Made by a program: the position numbers and the translations under genes. Shown piece after piece: positions 52,774 to 64,000 of a stretch of 64,000 nucleotides of DNA. The notes under the pieces are model-generated. The model was not told the origin of the DNA, searched no databases, and saw nothing but the letters and a program-made list of their open reading frames with translations. Positions within the stretch are counted from its first letter, which is position 1; each line of letters opens with the position of its first letter. This DNA comes from Lysobacter sp. GX 14042 (GTDB taxonomy: Bacteria; Pseudomonadota; Gammaproteobacteria; Xanthomonadales; Xanthomonadaceae): assembly GCF_021390425.1 (NCBI RefSeq), contig NZ_JAJUWY010000008.1, positions 56,155-120,154 of the forward strand, written 5' to 3'.

Positions 52774-53840
52774 GCACGACCCGACCCGGAGATCCGCAGC
52801 CGGTGGCGCCGCCCGAGCCGCCGTCCCAGCCGCCGCCCCGCCCGCCTGCGTCCACGCCGCGCGTGCGCCGCCTGATCTGGCTTGCGCTGGCGATCGCCGT
52901 CGCGGTGGTGGTCTGCGGGCTGTGGCTGGCCTTCCGCTCCCCGCCCGGCATGGTGCAGGCGATGGCCGATGCCGACAGCATCAACGTGTCGACCAAGATC
53001 AGCGCCCGGGTGGCGAAGCTGCTGGTGCGCGAGGGCGACCGGGTCGAGGCCGGCCAGCTGCTGTTCGAGCTCGACAGCCCCGAGGTCGCGGCCAAGCGGC
53101 GCCAGGCCGCCGCGGCGCTGGAGGCCGCCCGTGCGGTGGCCGGGAAGGCGGAGGAGGGCGCCCGCGAAGAGGACATCCGTGCCGCCGAGGCCAACTGGCG
53201 CCGCGCGGAGGCCGGAGCCGAACTGGCCCGCTCGACTTACCGCCGGGTCGAGAACCTCTACCGCGAGGGGGTGATGACCCGCCAGAAGCGCGACGAGGCG
53301 CTCGCCCAGCAGCGCAGCGCCGACGCGCTGGCCACCGCGGCCCGTGCGCAATACGACATGGCCCGCGCCGGTGCCCGCAGCGAGGACCGTGCCGCGGCGC
53401 AGGCCCAGGTCGAGCAGGCCCGGGGCGCGGTGGCCGAGGTCGAGGCCGCGCAGGCGGAGATCGAGGGCCGCTCGCCGCTCGCCGCCGAGGTGGGCGAGCG
53501 GTTGGTGGAGGTCGGCGAACTGGTCCCGGCCGGCTATCCGGTCTTCACCCTGGTCGACATCGACCGGATTTGGGTCTCGCTGAACCTGCGCGAGGACCAG
53601 TTCGGCGGCATCGTGCCGGGGCGGGTCCTGCACGGTGACATTCCCGCGCTGGAGCTGGAACGGGTGCCGTTCGAGGTGTACCTGGTCAGCCCGGCCGGTG
53701 ACTACGCGACCTGGCGCTCGACCCGCCAGTCCAGCGGCTACGACGTGAAAAGTTTCGAGGTGCGCGCCCGGCCGTCGCAGCCGGTGCAGGGCTTCCGGCC
53801 CGGCATGAGCGTGCTGTTCGCGTGGCCGCAGGAGGACTGA
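52770..53840 (+). CDS. HlyD/EmrA-type membrane fusion protein
   Basis: 356 aa. A Pro-rich cytoplasmic N-terminus, a membrane anchor (about 33-54), lipoyl halves (ISARVAKLLVREGDRVEAGQ LLF, split in two lipoyl parts by a hairpin) and an Ala/Arg/Glu-rich coiled-coil hairpin (about 110-225) are typical of adaptors bridging an inner-membrane transporter to TolC. Its end overlaps the first permease gene by 19 nt if the GTG start of that gene is right. Confidence 0.9.
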   Translation: MSTTRPGDPQPVAPPEPPSQPPPRPPASTPRVRRLIWLALAIAVAVVVCGLWLAFRSPPGMVQAMADADSINVSTKISARVAKLLVREGDRVEAGQLLFELDSPEVAAKRRQAAAALEAARAVAGKAEEGAREEDIRAAEANWRRAEAGAELARSTYRRVENLYREGVMTRQKRDEALAQQRSADALATAARAQYDMARAGARSEDRAAAQAQVEQARGAVAEVEAAQAEIEGRSPLAAEVGERLVEVGELVPAGYPVFTLVDIDRIWVSLNLREDQFGGIVPGRVLHGDIPALELERVPFEVYLVSPAGDYATWRSTRQSSGYDVKSFEVRARPSQPVQGFRPGMSVLFAWPQED

Positions 53841-55027
53841 CCGGGCGGGGGGCCGGGGGCACGCCGGTGCAGGCGCTGCTGGCGTCGGCCGCACGCGAGG
53901 TGCGGTTCCTGCTGGGAAGCCCCTGGGACCTGGCGCTGGCGACCTGGATCCCGTGCGCCCTGCTGGTGCTGGTGGCCTGGCTGTTCAGCGCCGGGGTGCC
54001 GCGCGGGCTGCCGATTGCGGTGGTCGACCTGGACCACAGTGCGACCAGCCGCGAGCTGGTGCGGCGGCTGCAGGCCTCGCCCGGCCTGGAGGTGGCGGCC
54101 CGGCCGGTGTCGCTGGAGGCGGCGTTCTCCGATGCCCGGGCGCTGCGGGTGTACGCGGTGGTGCATGTCCCCGCCGGCAGCGAACGGGACGTCCTGCGCG
54201 GCGGCAGCGCCACCGTCTTCAGCTGGTTCAATGCCAGCTACCAGGTCGCCGGGCAGGCCGCCGGACGCGACATCGCCGACGCGGTGCAGGCCACCTCGGC
54301 GCGGCTGGCGCTGACCGCGGTTGCCCCGGTGCGCGGGCCCGGCAGCGTGCGCGCCGCGCCGGTGGCGGCGCAGACCGGCGTGCTGTTCAACCCGGGCCGC
54401 AGCTACGAGCATTTCCTGCTCGCGCTGCTGTTCCCGGCGATCCTGCACCTGGCGCTGTGCGTGGCGGTGGTCGGGGCGTTCGGCCGCGAGCTGCGCGACG
54501 CCACGGTGCAGGCCTGGCTGGGTGCAGGGCACGGCCGGCTGCTGGCATCGGCGGCCGGCAAGCTGGCGCCGTACCTGCTGCTGTTCACGCTGTACGGCTG
54601 CCTTGGCCTGGTCTGGCTGGCCGGTATCCGCGGTGGTGGGGTCGCCGGCAGCGCCGCCGCGCTGGTGCTGGGGCAACTGCTGCTGTACCTGGCGTACGCC
54701 GCGGTGGCCCTGCTGCTGGCGGCGGCTACCCGCAACATGGCCTCGGCCCTGTCGCTGGCCGGGCTGTATGCCGGCGCCTCGCTGGCGTACTCGGGCGCGA
54801 CTTTCCCGACCGCCGGCGGATCGCTGTTCGTGCGGTTGTGGAGCGAACTGCTGCCGTTCACCGCCTACCTGAAACTGCAGGCGCAGCAGATGGATGTCGG
54901 CTCGCCACTCGCGGTCTCCGCCCGGCCGGTTTTCGCGATGCTGCTGTACACCGTGCTGGTCGGTGCCGCCGGGCTGCTGCTGTATGCCCGCGCGGCGCGC
55001 GATCCGGCTGCCTGGGGTCGCCGGTGA
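53822..55027 (+). CDS. ABC-2 type permease, first of a pair
   Basis: 401 aa. One N-terminal membrane helix (about 38-58), an extracytoplasmic domain opening with PIAVVDLDHSATSRELVRRLQA, and about five C-terminal helices (from about 200) match the ABC-2/YhiH-like permeases used for drug and lipid export. GTG 53822 overlaps the adaptor gene; GTG 53867, with a G-rich stretch before it, is an alternative that removes 15 residues. No ATP-binding partner is encoded nearby. Confidence 0.8.
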   Translation: MAAGGLTGRGAGGTPVQALLASAAREVRFLLGSPWDLALATWIPCALLVLVAWLFSAGVPRGLPIAVVDLDHSATSRELVRRLQASPGLEVAARPVSLEAAFSDARALRVYAVVHVPAGSERDVLRGGSATVFSWFNASYQVAGQAAGRDIADAVQATSARLALTAVAPVRGPGSVRAAPVAAQTGVLFNPGRSYEHFLLALLFPAILHLALCVAVVGAFGRELRDATVQAWLGAGHGRLLASAAGKLAPYLLLFTLYGCLGLVWLAGIRGGGVAGSAAALVLGQLLLYLAYAAVALLLAAATRNMASALSLAGLYAGASLAYSGATFPTAGGSLFVRLWSELLPFTAYLKLQAQQMDVGSPLAVSARPVFAMLLYTVLVGAAGLLLYARAARDPAAWGRR

Positions 55028-56121
55028 GCGGCTTCGCCCGTGCATTCGTCGACACCTTCCGGGCGGTGTTCCGCGACCGCGCGGCGCTGACCACCCTGGT
55101 CGGGGCGGTGGTGCTGTACTCGTTCTTCTATCCGGCCGCCTACCACCATCAGGTCGCCAGCCAGTTGCCGCTGGTGGTGGTCGACCAGGACCGCAGCGCC
55201 TCCAGTCGCGCGCTGGTGCGCCGCCTGCAGGCATTGCGCGCGGTGCGGGTGGCGGGGATGGCCGGCTCGATGGACGAGGCGCGGGTGGCGGTGGAGCAGG
55301 GCGACGCCGAGGCGGTGCTGCTGGTGGACGCCGGCTTCGAGCGCGACATCCTGCGCGGCGGGCAGGGGCGGCTGGCGCTGCTGGGCAACGGCGCGATGCT
55401 GGGGCGTGCCAGTACGGTGCTGCAGGGCGCGGCCCTGGCGATCACCGCCGAGGCGCGTGGACTGGCGGCCACGCAGGCGCGCTTCGCCGGGGCGCCCGCG
55501 GCCCCGGCGCTGGCCCTGGTCGAGCGGCCGCTGTTCAACACCGCCGAGGGCTACGGCAGCTACGTCGTGCCGGGGGTCGCGGCGCTGATCGTGCAGCAGA
55601 CGCTGTGGCTGGGCGTGGTGGTGATGGCGGGCACGCGCCGCGAGCGCGAGGGCCGGCTGCGCTTCAGCCGGCCGCGGCTGGCGGGCATCGCCGCGGCATT
55701 CGCGGTGTTCGGGCTGCTCGGCCTGCTGTACTTCAGCGGCTTCGTGTTCTGGCTGCAGGATTACCCGCGCGGCGGCAACCCGGCCGGCGTGTTGCTGGGC
55801 GCGGCCTTGTTCGTGCTCGCGGTGGTCGGGTTCGCGATGTTCGTGGGCAGCTTCTTCCGCACCCGCGAGCGTGCCTTCCAGCTGATCGTGGTGACCTCGC
55901 TGCCGATGTTCTTCCTGTCCAGCCTGCCCTGGCCGGTGGAGGCGATGCCGCGCCTGCTGGCCTGGAGCGCGCGGCTGCTGCCGAGTACCCCGGGCATCAA
56001 CGCGATGGTCAAGCTCAACCAGATGGGCGCCAGCCTGGCGGAGGCCGCGCCGGAGCTGGTGAACCTGGCCGTGCTGGCGGTGCTGTACGGCGCACTGGCA
56101 GTGTGGCGCTATCGACCGTGA
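55024..56121 (+). CDS. ABC-2 type permease, second of a pair
   Basis: 365 aa from GTG 55024, overlapping the first permease stop (GTGA). The layout is the same: helix at about 22-42, an extracytoplasmic domain opening with PLVVVDQDRSASSRALVRRLQA, and about five helices from about 185. The two permeases are clearly paralogous. As with the first, no ATPase gene follows; the next gene is on the other strand. Confidence 0.85.
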   Translation: MSGFARAFVDTFRAVFRDRAALTTLVGAVVLYSFFYPAAYHHQVASQLPLVVVDQDRSASSRALVRRLQALRAVRVAGMAGSMDEARVAVEQGDAEAVLLVDAGFERDILRGGQGRLALLGNGAMLGRASTVLQGAALAITAEARGLAATQARFAGAPAAPALALVERPLFNTAEGYGSYVVPGVAALIVQQTLWLGVVVMAGTRREREGRLRFSRPRLAGIAAAFAVFGLLGLLYFSGFVFWLQDYPRGGNPAGVLLGAALFVLAVVGFAMFVGSFFRTRERAFQLIVVTSLPMFFLSSLPWPVEAMPRLLAWSARLLPSTPGINAMVKLNQMGASLAEAAPELVNLAVLAVLYGALAVWRYRP

Positions 56122-56180
56122 CAACAGGGCGGCGCAAGCCGGCCCGCTTCGGTCGGTGGGGGTGTCGGGTCCGACGGATG

Positions 56181-56855
56181 CTAGGCGGTGCACGCCTCGC
56201 GCACGGCTTCGGGCAGTGCCGCGGCCGCGCCGCTGTCGCGGTCGATCCAGACCATCACCACGTGGCCATCGCAATACATCACGTCGGCGTCCTCCGCATC
56301 GACGATCCGGTGGCCGACGGTGAGGCTGGTGTTGCCCAGGCGCTCGACGAACAGTTCGATCAGCACCTGCGAGGGCCAGGTGATCGGGCGCCGGTAATTC
56401 AGCTGGGCGGCGGCCACGACGGGAGCGACGTGGTCGTCCATGCCCATCCCGGGCACGCTCATCATCCAGTGCAGCCGCGCCTCCTCCAGGTAGCTGAGGT
56501 ACTTGGAGTTGTTGACGTGGTTGAAGGCGTCCAGGTCACGCCAGCGCACCGGCATCGGAACACGGATGAGCGGGTGGGGCGGATTCGGTGGGGCGGCCCG
56601 GGGCCCGGGGGAGGATTTTTTCTTCGCGGGCGGTTTCTTCGCCTTCACCGGCTCCGGCTTGCCAGCCGCGGGAGGGGCGCCGGCCGGGGCATCGCCGGTG
56701 GGCTTGTCCGGCGCCTTCTTCGCCGCGGCCTTGCGCGGCTTCTTGCGGACGGCCTTGGTCGCCTTCCTGGCCGCGCCGGTGTCCGCGGCGCTGCCGGCAT
56801 CACGGGCGGCGGTGCCGGCCGGGGTGTCCTGCGCGGGTTTGTCGTTCTCGCTCAT
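56181..56855 (-). CDS. Hotdog-fold acyl-CoA thioesterase with histone-like N-terminal tail
   Basis: 224 aa. Residues about 95-224 are a 4HBT thioesterase domain: PMPVRWRDLDAFNHVNNSKY carries the catalytic Asp in RWRDLDAFNHVNN, and RPITWPSQVLIELFVERLGN and VMYCDGHVVMVWIDRDSG follow. The first about 90 residues are Lys/Ala/Pro-rich (KATKAVRKKPRKAAAKKAPD, KAKKPPAKKKSS), like histone H1 C-tails, and are absent from typical hotdog thioesterases of about 140 aa. ATG 56855 is chosen; GTG 56864 overlapping the uvrA stop is an alternative. It is downstream of uvrA on the same strand. Confidence 0.82.
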   Translation of the reverse strand: MSENDKPAQDTPAGTAARDAGSAADTGAARKATKAVRKKPRKAAAKKAPDKPTGDAPAGAPPAAGKPEPVKAKKPPAKKKSSPGPRAAPPNPPHPLIRVPMPVRWRDLDAFNHVNNSKYLSYLEEARLHWMMSVPGMGMDDHVAPVVAAAQLNYRRPITWPSQVLIELFVERLGNTSLTVGHRIVDAEDADVMYCDGHVVMVWIDRDSGAAAALPEAVREACTA

Positions 56856-56860
56856 GGGAC

Positions 56861-59758
<2,898 letters not shown>

Positions 59759-59871
59759 CGGGCAGGATCCGGTCTATCGGGAAACCCACGAGCGTACACT
59801 GTGGCCGGCAACGCCCGCCGTACGCCGGACCGGCGCGTGCCGACGGCCGCGGACGATGTGAAGGGGGCGGG

Positions 59872-59901
59872 TTGCGCCGTGGGTGGCGGTGGCCGTACAA
59901 T
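59872..59901 (+). promoter_or_regulatory. Promoter of rplU-rpmA
   Basis: -35 TTGCGC (59872-59877), 18-nt spacer, -10 TACAAT (59896-59901); the start would be near 59908, giving a leader of about 60 nt before rplU. Confidence 0.55.
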
Positions 59902-59966
59902 TCCGCTTCTGTCCGCGCCGCGCGAGCGAGGCAGGGCCATAGACCAATAACTACAGAGGAACGGTC

Positions 59967-60290
59967 ATGTATGCAGTGGTAGTCACCGGCGGCAAGCAGT
60001 ACCGCGTGATGCAGGGCGAGACCCTGCGCGTGGAGAAGCTGGAAGCCGAAGCCGGCAGCGAGGTCACCCTCGACAACGTCCTGATGCTGGGCGACAGCGA
60101 CGGCGTCAAGCTGGGCGACGAGATCAACGGCGCCAGCGTCATCGCCAAGGTCGTCGGCCATGGCCGCGCCGACAAGGTGCGCATCATCAAGTTCCGCCGC
60201 CGCAAGCACCACATGAAGCGGCAGGGGCACCGTCAGTACTACACCGAAATCGAGATCACCGGCATCAACGGCGCCGGCGACAAGAAGTAA
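59967..60290 (+). CDS. rplU: 50S ribosomal protein L21
   Basis: 107 aa. [20 protein letters not shown] and [20 protein letters not shown], standard for L21, which binds 23S rRNA. ACAGAGGAACGG provides the ribosome binding site. It is followed by rpmA after 12 nt. Confidence 0.98.
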   Translation: MYAVVVTGGKQYRVMQGETLRVEKLEAEAGSEVTLDNVLMLGDSDGVKLGDEINGASVIAKVVGHGRADKVRIIKFRRRKHHMKRQGHRQYYTEIEITGINGAGDKK

Positions 60291-60302
60291 GGAGAAGCAG
60301 TC

Positions 60303-60560
60303 ATGGCACACAAGAAGGGCGTAGGTTCCTCGCGCAACGGCCGCGACTCCAACCCGAAGTACCTGGGCGTGAAGATCTATGGCGGCCAGGCCATCGAGGC
60401 CGGCAACATCATCATCCGCCAGCGTGGAACCCAGTTCCACCCCGGTGACGGCGTCGGCCTCGGCCGCGACCACACCCTGTTCGCGCTGGTCGACGGCAAG
60501 GTGGAGTTCACCACCAAGGGTCCGAAGAAGCGCCGCACGGTGAACGTCGTCGCCGAATAA
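60303..60560 (+). CDS. rpmA: 50S ribosomal protein L27
   Basis: 85 aa. [20 protein letters not shown] and [26 protein letters not shown] match L27; its N-terminal tail reaches the peptidyl-transferase centre. AAGGAGAAG precedes the ATG. A terminator follows 26 nt after the stop. Confidence 0.98.
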   Translation: MAHKKGVGSSRNGRDSNPKYLGVKIYGGQAIEAGNIIIRQRGTQFHPGDGVGLGRDHTLFALVDGKVEFTTKGPKKRRTVNVVAE

Positions 60561-61847
<1,287 letters not shown>

Positions 61848-61870
61848 GCATCCGCGACCCACGGAGCAGG

Positions 61871-61906
61871 GCACAAAAAACCCGGCCGGAGCCGGGTTTT
61901 TTGTGC
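61871..61906. terminator. Bidirectional terminator between cgtA and rpsT
   Basis: A perfect 16-bp stem with A6 on the left and T6 on the right: GCACAAAAAACCCGGC, loop CGGA, GCCGGGTTTTTTGTGC. It serves both the plus-strand cgtA and the minus-strand rpsT. Confidence 0.95.
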
Positions 61907-61921
61907 CGCAGGCAAGAAGCC

Positions 61922-62194
61922 TCAGGCAGCAGCCTTGGCAGCCTTGATGCGGGCGTTCAGACGCGCCTTGTGGCGGGCGGCCTTGTTCTTGTGGATCAGG
62001 CCACGCGAGCTGAAGCGGTCGAGGATCGGCTGGGCGACCTTGAAGGCTTCCTCGGCGGCGACGACGTCGTTCTGGCCAAGCGCCTTGAGGACCTTCTTGA
62101 CGGAGGTGCGCAGCATCGAGCGCTGGCTGGCGTTGCGGGCGTTGCGCACGACAGTCTGCTTGGCGCGCTTTTTGGCGGACTTGATGTTGGCCAC
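61922..62194 (-). CDS. rpsT: 30S ribosomal protein S20
   Basis: 90 aa from GTG 62194, giving the canonical start (M)[20 protein letters not shown]. The TCCAGGAATAACA upstream contains an AGGA Shine-Dalgarno. A GTG/UUG start in rpsT is common and part of its autoregulation in E. coli. [20 protein letters not shown] is diagnostic. It is divergent from murJ. Confidence 0.97.
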   Translation of the reverse strand: MANIKSAKKRAKQTVVRNARNASQRSMLRTSVKKVLKALGQNDVVAAEEAFKVAQPILDRFSSRGLIHKNKAARHKARLNARIKAAKAAA

Positions 62195-62401
62195 TGTTAT
62201 TCCTGGAAGATTGTGTAGTTGGTGCTGGAAATTTAAGCTGGCGGATCGGCAGTGCGCCGAAGTCCGGCCGGAAAGACAGGAAATTATGGGGGAGTCAATG
62301 GCTTGCGTCAACAGCCCGGCCGCGGTGCCGGCACAGTGAGCGCGCCTCCCGACGAGGTCGCACGGCAGGAACCCGCCAAACCGGCGGGGAAGGGCGGCGG
62401 C

Positions 62402-63943
62402 ATGCTGCGCTCCACGCTGGTGTTCAGCGTGATGACCTTCCTCTCGCGCATCGCCGGCTACCTGCGCGACTGGCTGCAGGCCAGCCTGTTCGGTGCCGGT
62501 CCGGCGGTCAGCGCCTTCGTTGTCGCCTACCGGATCCCCAACTACCTGCGGCGGATCTTCGCCGAGGGCTCGTTCGCCTCCGCTTTCGTGCCGGTGCTCT
62601 CGGAACTGAAGCAGAAGGGCGACGAGGACGCCCTGCAGGACTTCATCAACCACGTCGCCGGGGCGCTGCTGGCCGCGGTGGTGGTGGTCAGCGCGCTGGG
62701 CGTGCTGGCCGCGCCGTGGATCGCCCGGCTGTTCCTGGCCATGGCCCCGGCCGACGCCGGGCGCGTGCCGATGGCCGCGGAGATGCTGCGGGTCACCTTC
62801 CCGTACCTGACCTTCATCTCGATGACCGCGTTCGCCGGCGCGGTGCTCAACAGTTTTCGCCGCTTCGGCCTGCCGGCCCTGACCCCGGTGCTGCACAACC
62901 TGGCGATGATGGCGGCGATGCTGCTGCTGTCCTCGCAGCTGCCGATCCCGGAGTACTCGCTGGCCTGGGGCGTGCTGGCCGCCGGCGTCCTGCAGGTGCT
63001 GGTGCTGTGGCCGGCCATGGGCCGGCTGGGCATCCGGCCCAGGTTCCGCTTCAACTTCCGGCACCCCGGCGTGAGGCGGGTCTTCAAGCTCATGCTGCCG
63101 ACCATTTTCTCGTCCTCGGTGGCGCAGGTGAACGTGCTGGTCGGCACCGTCGTCGCCTCCGCCCTGGTGCCGGCCGCGCAAGCTTGGCTGTACTACTCCG
63201 ACCGGCTGATCGAGCTGCCCCTGGGCCTGTTCGGGGTGGCGATCGGCACCGTGATCCTGCCGCAGCTCTCGCGCCACCACGCCGACGAGGACGCCGCGGG
63301 CTACTCCCGCTCGCTCGACTGGGGTCTGCGCACGGTGATGCTGATCGGCCTGCCCGCGGCCCTGGGCATCGTGCTGCTGGCCGAACCCCTGACCGCCGCG
63401 TTGTTCAACTACGGCCAGTTCACCGAGCTGGACACCCGCATGGTCGCTTGGGCGCTGCTGGCGATGGCGACCGGCATCCCCGCGTTCATGCTGACCCGGA
63501 TCCTGCTGCCCGCGTTCTACTCCCGCCAGGACACGAAGACCCCGATGCGCGCCGCCATCTGGACCGTCATCGCCAACGTCGTGCTGACCGTCGCCCTGGT
63601 CACCCCCCTTTGGCTGGCCGACAATCCCTACGCCCACACCGGCATCGCCCTGGCGACCGCGCTGGCCGGCATGCTCAACGCCGCCCTGCTGTGGCGCTAC
63701 CTCAAGCGCGAAGGCGTGTACCGGCCACAGCCCGGCTGGACCCGCTGGCTGCTGCGCATCCTCGCCGCACTGGCGGTGATGGCCATCGTGGTGGTCCTGG
63801 CTCGCAACCAGGTCGGCGAATGGACCGCATTGCCGGCGCTGTGGCGCTGGGCGTGGCTGCTTGCGGTGATCGGCGCCGGCGCGCTGGCGTACGGGGCGAC
63901 GCTGGTGGCGCTGGGCTTGCGGCCGCGACATTTGCGCGCCTGA
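62402..63943 (+). CDS. murJ: Lipid II flippase MurJ
   Basis: 513 aa. Flips lipid II across the inner membrane for peptidoglycan synthesis. About 14 membrane helices; conserved [43 protein letters not shown] (family-defining, with charged Arg residues of the central cavity) and [14 protein letters not shown] are present. ATG 62402 aligns with the usual MurJ N-terminus and gives the common length (E. coli 511 aa); GTG 62336 would add 22 residues of unconserved sequence. It is adjacent to rpsT, the usual neighbourhood. The last 57 nt of the window hold no gene. Confidence 0.95.
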   Translation: MLRSTLVFSVMTFLSRIAGYLRDWLQASLFGAGPAVSAFVVAYRIPNYLRRIFAEGSFASAFVPVLSELKQKGDEDALQDFINHVAGALLAAVVVVSALGVLAAPWIARLFLAMAPADAGRVPMAAEMLRVTFPYLTFISMTAFAGAVLNSFRRFGLPALTPVLHNLAMMAAMLLLSSQLPIPEYSLAWGVLAAGVLQVLVLWPAMGRLGIRPRFRFNFRHPGVRRVFKLMLPTIFSSSVAQVNVLVGTVVASALVPAAQAWLYYSDRLIELPLGLFGVAIGTVILPQLSRHHADEDAAGYSRSLDWGLRTVMLIGLPAALGIVLLAEPLTAALFNYGQFTELDTRMVAWALLAMATGIPAFMLTRILLPAFYSRQDTKTPMRAAIWTVIANVVLTVALVTPLWLADNPYAHTGIALATALAGMLNAALLWRYLKREGVYRPQPGWTRWLLRILAALAVMAIVVVLARNQVGEWTALPALWRWAWLLAVIGAGALAYGATLVALGLRPRHLRA

Positions 63944-64000
63944 GGGGGGGCTTCGGAGAGGTCGCGGGGGGGAGCCGGCTGCTGCGAGGGGGGTGCTCCG

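Noticed and set aside
62252..62401. Longer starts for murJ (62252 or GTG 62336)
   Set aside because: The extra residues are unconserved Gly/Pro/Arg; the family N-terminus aligns at 62402.
63944..64000. G-rich end of the window as another repeat arm
   Set aside because: Only a short GAGCCGG match to the 30-bp inverted repeat; too little sequence to judge.

Overview
The window is a 64 kb, very GC-rich, densely coded stretch of a gammaproteobacterial chromosome. The gene content, the GTAG-headed palindromic repeats, the C-to-M type II secretion gene order and the many starts without Shine-Dalgarno sequences all point to the Xanthomonadaceae/Lysobacteraceae (Lysobacter, Luteimonas or a relative). 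The family-level assignment is an inference; no rRNA is present. I see no prophage, complete insertion sequence, integron or CRISPR array.

Layout. 1-7.3 kb is core housekeeping: tsf (cut by the window edge) and rpsB on the minus strand, divergent from map-glnD-dapD-arsC-like-dapE, five plus-strand genes of which the last four are joined to their upstream neighbour by overlapping start and stop codons. 7.3-12.7 kb holds a large M28 membrane peptidase, asparagine synthase B, and a small overlapping pair: a cytosolic-looking M15-type peptidase and a lipoprotein. 12.7-22.6 kb has parC, rnk, tRNA-Leu(CAG), rnr, rlmB, a sensor diguanylate cyclase and RNase T.

22.8-44.3 kb is the most interesting region. 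It holds phoU-pstBACS, a phosphate porin of the OprO/OprP type, an eleven-gene type II secretion operon (gspC to gspM), a TonB-dependent receptor, a surface-type lipoprotein and a 2-oxoglutarate/Fe(II) prolyl-hydroxylase-like enzyme. Four sites resembling the PhoB box (7-4-7 direct repeats, each about 11 of 14 matches) lie upstream of pstS, the porin, gspC and the lipoprotein. Together they suggest a phosphate-starvation module coupling uptake, outer-membrane permeation, protein secretion and a TonB-dependent surface system.

44.4-56.1 kb contains a 30-bp perfect inverted repeat, nth with two neighbours, an FKBP-like protein lacking the usual catalytic loop, a mercaptopyruvate sulfurtransferase, a second crotonase, a DUF4139 lipoprotein, a PCuAC copper chaperone with a textbook binding motif, and a TolC/HlyD/two-permease export cassette without an ATPase. 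56.2-64 kb is uvrA with a thioesterase carrying a histone-like tail, then rplU-rpmA, cgtA (obg), rpsT and murJ.

Two dispersed repeat families run through the intergenic DNA: eight GTAG-headed REP-like palindromes, some supplying the stop codons of neighbouring genes, and a second family built on GTCATCCCCGCGnACGCGGGGATC. Several genes (map, rnr, rlmB, the PCuAC gene, cgtA, the hydroxylase) have a TAnnnT-like -10 hexamer only 6-7 nt before the ATG and no convincing Shine-Dalgarno, suggesting leaderless transcripts.
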